A stretch of DNA of 64,000 bases from Stentor roeselii (lineage: Eukaryota > Ciliophora > Heterotrichea > Heterotrichida > Stentoridae), in assembly GCA_006503475.1 (NCBI GenBank), contig RSEH01000086.1, forward strand, positions 99,025 to 163,024. The letters are read 5' to 3'. Shown piece after piece: positions 60,923-64,000 of the stretch (the stretch's first letter is position 1; every line of letters starts with the position of its first letter). Below the pieces are notes generated by a model. That model saw only the letters and a list, made by a program, of their open reading frames with translations. It made no database searches and was not told the origin of the DNA. A program made the translations under genes and the position numbers.

Positions 60923-61664
60923 ATTGACTTTATCAATATTAATAAATGCAGAAAGAATGTTTCGATGAATAGTGTGCGTAACTTGATAATATCCTAAAAC
61001 TGTTCTTAAGACTGCAGTTAATCTAACAATTGCTGACTCATAAAAATAAAATTTGAAATAAAAACTAGAGTTAAATATAATTCCTTTAGGCAATGCTTCA
61101 ATAATGTTTGATGATTTATCAATTTCAATATAAATACTGAATCCTTCTAAATATTCTACTCCGTTAGTACTAGTGACATTTATAAAGCATTCTTCTAAAA
61201 CATATTGCTGAAATTCAGGTTGACAAGAAAGTGTCATATTTTTGAAATGACTAATTACCCAAAACCCTGATCCGGTAATACTTTTTTTATAAATTTCCAT
61301 ACCTGAATAAAATATCCTAATTTCTATTATTAGTGAATAGTATCCTTTCTTTTTTATTCTTAAATTTGTAAAATTCCAATAGTTATTTTCTGTATATTTT
61401 TCATTTTCTCCTACTAAAAGGTTTAAAGAATTCGCATTTATATCAATATCTATCAAATTCAATGAAAAATTGAATACAAGATCTTTAGATAAATTATCTG
61501 GTAAGGAAATCGTATAAGAGAAGTAATCCCCAGTAGTTATGGAAAGTCTTTCATCTCTTGTCTTAGAAATTATTAAATTTGTAATGTATACTTTAAGATC
61601 CAACAATTCTTCAACAAACGAAAACCTCTTCAAAAGCTCTTAAATCCTAAATCTAACAATTAAT

Positions 61665-63119
61665 CTAAGTATTACTCTTCAACTTGCACATTAAATTGCA
61701 GAACTCTTCCAAGTCAATTTCTCCGTCATTATTAGTATCAGCTTCAGCAATCATCTCCTCAAAATGCGAGCTGCTCAAATGACTGCCTCCAAAAGCTGCC
61801 ATCAGTTCATCCTTGCTTATTTTTCCAGAATGGTCAGAGTCAAGTGCCTTAAACGCTTTTACCAGTCTTCTCCTCGACATTTCCTTTTCCCAGTCAATAG
61901 TCGCTGCAAGGAACTCGGAATAGTTAATCTTGTCGTTTCGGTCCAAGTCGACTTTTTCAATAAATTCTCTGATTTCATCGTCGCTGAACTTTGTATAACC
62001 CTCTAAAGCTCTGAGGATTTCTTTGCGGTTTAAGAGCCCGTCGCCATTTGTGTCGACTTTTTTGAAAACTTCTTGAAGGCTGCCTACTTTTTCGGAGCCA
62101 ATTATTTGAGAGACGATGAAGGCTAAAGTGGCTTTTTGAAGTTTACTTTCAGTGGCGAATTTGGAAATGTTTTCTAAGGTGCTTGAAACTAACTCGGGTC
62201 CTGGAGCTTTGCTTTCAGACATTCTCACGATCCAGGGGTCTTTGAGAAGATCTCTTGCAGAAATACGCTCGTTTGGGTTTTTTACAAGCATTTTAGTTAT
62301 TAAGTCCTTTGCCCCTGCTGAGACTTTTTTCCAGACCTTACCGTCGTAGGTGACTTCTGTGTAGAGTACACTGCGAAGGATTCCGGCTTCGCACTTATCG
62401 ATGAAGGGAGGCCTGCCTGAAAGGAGGTAGTACATGATCGCTCCCAGACTCCACATGTCACATTTGCTGTCGTAGATGCCGATCACCACATCCGGTGCCA
62501 TATAATAAGGACTTCCCACTCTTTCCGATATCCTGAGATTTGTTTCAAATTGTTTACAATATCTAAAGTCAACAATTTTCAAACAAGAGTCAGGATCCTT
62601 GCTCAAAAAGGCGCAAACATCAGGCCTTAAGTCTCGATGCACAATTTTGCGACTATGTAAATACGCAAGAGCCGACGCAATCTGCTTAATATAAGAAGCG
62701 ACAAGATTTTCACTCAACTGATTTTCTTCCTGAATCCTATCCAACAGATTCCCACCTTTACAATGCTCAGTGACGATGACAGCAGTGTTTTCATAGCGAT
62801 AGATATCAACGACTTTTATTATATTCGGATGATCCGCGTCTTGCAACATCTGCGCTTCATTCATGAAGGACTTCATCTCATTTTCATCGATTATTGAAGT
62901 GTTGTAAATTTTCGCAATGAATTTGAGATGTGTTTCTTTGTTTTTACAGCGAAAGATTGATGAGGATCCGTCGTCTTTGACCTTTTCACCGATTGAGTAA
63001 TGTTCATCCACACTTCCTGTCTTGATGCGCACCAGGTCGCGTTTTTGGATGTTGAACTCCGCGTCGACTGGATATAGACCGCTTTGGTCGTCATCTAACT
63101 TGCCATATGCTGCTTCCAT
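61665..63119 (-). CDS. Calcium-dependent protein kinase-like protein with altered catalytic motifs
   Basis: About 484 residues from the Met at 63119 (MEAAYGKL); an in-frame Met five codons upstream at 63134 is the alternative. A kinase domain is followed by a junction helix and four EF-hands with full 12-residue loops (starting DTNGDGLL, DLDRNDKI, DSDHSGKI, DTNNDGEI), the CDPK layout. The ATP-binding Lys (FIAKIYN) and catalytic Asp (HRD) are present. However, HRDLKPEN is HRDLRPDV, DFG is DFR, and the glycine loop lacks its GxGxxG pattern. Kinase activity is therefore likely weak or lost, while calcium binding should be intact. It could serve as a calcium-regulated pseudokinase. Its stop codon lies about 25 nt from the broken REJ-GPS gene. 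Confidence 0.9.
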   Translation of the reverse strand: MEAAYGKLDDDQSGLYPVDAEFNIQKRDLVRIKTGSVDEHYSIGEKVKDDGSSSIFRCKNKETHLKFIAKIYNTSIIDENEMKSFMNEAQMLQDADHPNIIKVVDIYRYENTAVIVTEHCKGGNLLDRIQEENQLSENLVASYIKQIASALAYLHSRKIVHRDLRPDVCAFLSKDPDSCLKIVDFRYCKQFETNLRISERVGSPYYMAPDVVIGIYDSKCDMWSLGAIMYYLLSGRPPFIDKCEAGILRSVLYTEVTYDGKVWKKVSAGAKDLITKMLVKNPNERISARDLLKDPWIVRMSESKAPGPELVSSTLENISKFATESKLQKATLAFIVSQIIGSEKVGSLQEVFKKVDTNGDGLLNRKEILRALEGYTKFSDDEIREFIEKVDLDRNDKINYSEFLAATIDWEKEMSRRRLVKAFKALDSDHSGKISKDELMAAFGGSHLSSSHFEEMIAEADTNNDGEIDLEEFCNLMCKLKSNT

Positions 63120-63311
63120 TTTATATGTGATCAATAATAGCCCGAGTTCACAAAACTGTTATTCAAAACAACGAAAAAATGATGAAACTTGTGAAAAAAA
63201 TCACCTGAAATAAAATCTTGCTTCTTTTTTAAAGGTTCCACTGTTTTAAAAGAGAGAAATTTGAAAAAAAGTTAATAAAATTTTTTTTTTTCTGCTGAGT
63301 TACACTTATTC

Positions 63312-64000
63312 CTAAATTAAATAATTTGGATCATTCACTATTTCACTCAATTCTTTAAATTTAAGGTAAAGAGAGGACTTTGTCTGGACCTTCAAAGAAT
63401 AATTCGCGTCAATCGCGAAAATTTCTTCAGAACTGATGCCGACTGAGTTCAAGTTGAAGTAAAACTCTTCAGGAAACTCTGAAACCTGCGTCAAGTCATG
63501 ATTTTCCACATCAAAAAGACTTAAAATCGAGTTATCCTTGCCTCTGAATCCTCCAAAGATAAGTATTTTCCCAGTCAAAAGAGTGCAACAGGGCTGCAAA
63601 GGAGTTTCCAAAAGTCCTCAAAAAAGACTTCAAAACTGTCCATAGTCTCTAAGTTGATGCCTCCAACGACCCAGAGCATGTCCAAGTAGCAGACGGCGCT
63701 GAGACTACTGCGAGTCACATCTAACCACAGCATCTCGACCCAGAAGTTATTTTTCAAGACTTCCCTCTGGAGTCATTCCCACCAACAACGCAGGGCCAGT
63801 CATTGAGCCAGGCCATTGCTTATCACTTTCGCATCACATTCAGAGAAGCGCTAAGTTTTATTGTTTTCATCGCCAAGATGGCTTCAATATCCACAAGGTA
63901 CTTCCCCATTAAATCAGCTTCAAACTTCTCAAGTTTTGATAACGTTTTGTGAGGGTTACTTTTGAAAGTTTTGCAGATGTCTTAAACATGAAATCAAAGG
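63312..64000 (-). pseudogene. Kelch-repeat protein, frameshifted and 5' partial
   Basis: Kelch-type blades are visible: LWVVGGINLETMDSFEVF and, after a frame change, KILIFGGFRGKDNSIL with following Asp/Leu strands. Upstream segments (KTLSKLEKFEADLMGKY and QWPGSMTGPALLVGM) look like earlier parts of the same protein. Three single-base frame changes are needed, near 63608, 63755 and 63820, each at a short homopolymer; a further stop lies at 63982-63984. The 5' end is outside the window. Kelch propellers usually bind other proteins. It may be a pseudogene or an error-rich stretch of the assembly. Confidence 0.5.

Larger units (their letters stand above)
52044..61639 (-). pseudogene. Broken paralog of the REJ-GPS membrane protein with tandem beta-rich modules
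   Basis: The 3' half (52044-57000) aligns by eye with the 35.7-42.3 kb protein. Shared features are a C-K-R-W junction after Cys repeats, a REJ-like region, an I-E-P-S-T-S-I-P segment, the GPS motif (CACNHLTTF), a membrane helix and about four C-terminal helices. It adds a Cys-rich tail of CxxC pairs. The 5' half is a series of about 200-residue modules separated by 15-nt introns, in place of the M8 protease. Damage: a frameshift near 55475-55480, TAA at 56018-56020 where the paralog has Gln, an extra base beside the intron at 58436, a frameshift near 60377, and no ATG or signal peptide at the 5' edge. It is either a young pseudogene or partly mis-sequenced. Confidence 0.7.

Noticed and set aside
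1-64000. A ciliate-type alternative genetic code (TAA/TAG = Gln, or TGA = Trp)
   Set aside because: All intact genes end at TAA or TAG in sensible places, and no intact gene contains in-frame TGA, with Trp always TGG.
1-64000. Transposons or viral insertions
   Set aside because: No transposase, integrase, polymerase or terminal inverted repeat was recognised; the broken genes resemble cellular families.

Overview
The window looks like macronuclear DNA of a heterotrich ciliate, most probably a Stentor species. Four things point there. Genes are packed very tightly: two convergent pairs end 6 and 16 nt apart. Introns are exactly 15 nt with GT...AG ends. A block of five CCCTAACA-type telomere units, the heterotrich telomere repeat, lies at 29675-29714. 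The code looks standard: every intact gene ends in TAA or TAG, Trp is TGG, and no in-frame TGA occurs in roughly 15,000 codons. The last point argues against Blepharisma, which reads TGA as Trp. The assignment rests on sequence features and recalled knowledge, not on a search.

Bases 1-44,600 are compact and intact. The first 27 kb is one uninterrupted reading frame, open at the left edge, of at least 9,005 codons. It is a roughly 1 MDa alpha-helical protein made of about 350 units of 25 residues, arranged for part of its length in 275-residue (825 bp) super-repeats, and ending in a cysteine-rich zinc-binding domain. It is the outstanding object of the window. A giant scaffold of a contractile or cortical fibre is the best guess. 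Next come an NT-C2-like protein with a CaaX end, a spinster-like MFS transporter whose first exon is hidden behind a 15-nt intron, a short interstitial telomere tract, a charged protein of unknown function, a CH-domain/coiled-coil (probably ciliary) protein, a 2,208-residue leishmanolysin-REJ-GPS membrane protein, and a PiT-type phosphate permease.

From about 44,600 to 61,640 the DNA is visibly richer in A+T and poorer in genes. It holds an unusual ubiquitin-domain protein, a degenerate kinase fused to an HExxH metalloprotease-like domain, and several stretches of broken coding sequence. The largest is a 9.6 kb paralog of the 35.7-42.3 kb membrane protein, whose N-terminal half is a series of repeated beta-rich modules bounded by 15-nt introns. 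It carries one nonsense codon, three frameshifts and no start codon. Its truncated 5' edge lies about 25 nt from the stop codon of an intact calcium-dependent kinase-like gene with four EF-hands and damaged catalytic motifs. The right end holds a frameshifted kelch-type gene running out of the window.

The 1-44 kb genes show no functional link to each other beyond a general cytoskeletal, membrane and calcium flavour. No rRNA, tRNA, CRISPR array or transposon was recognised.
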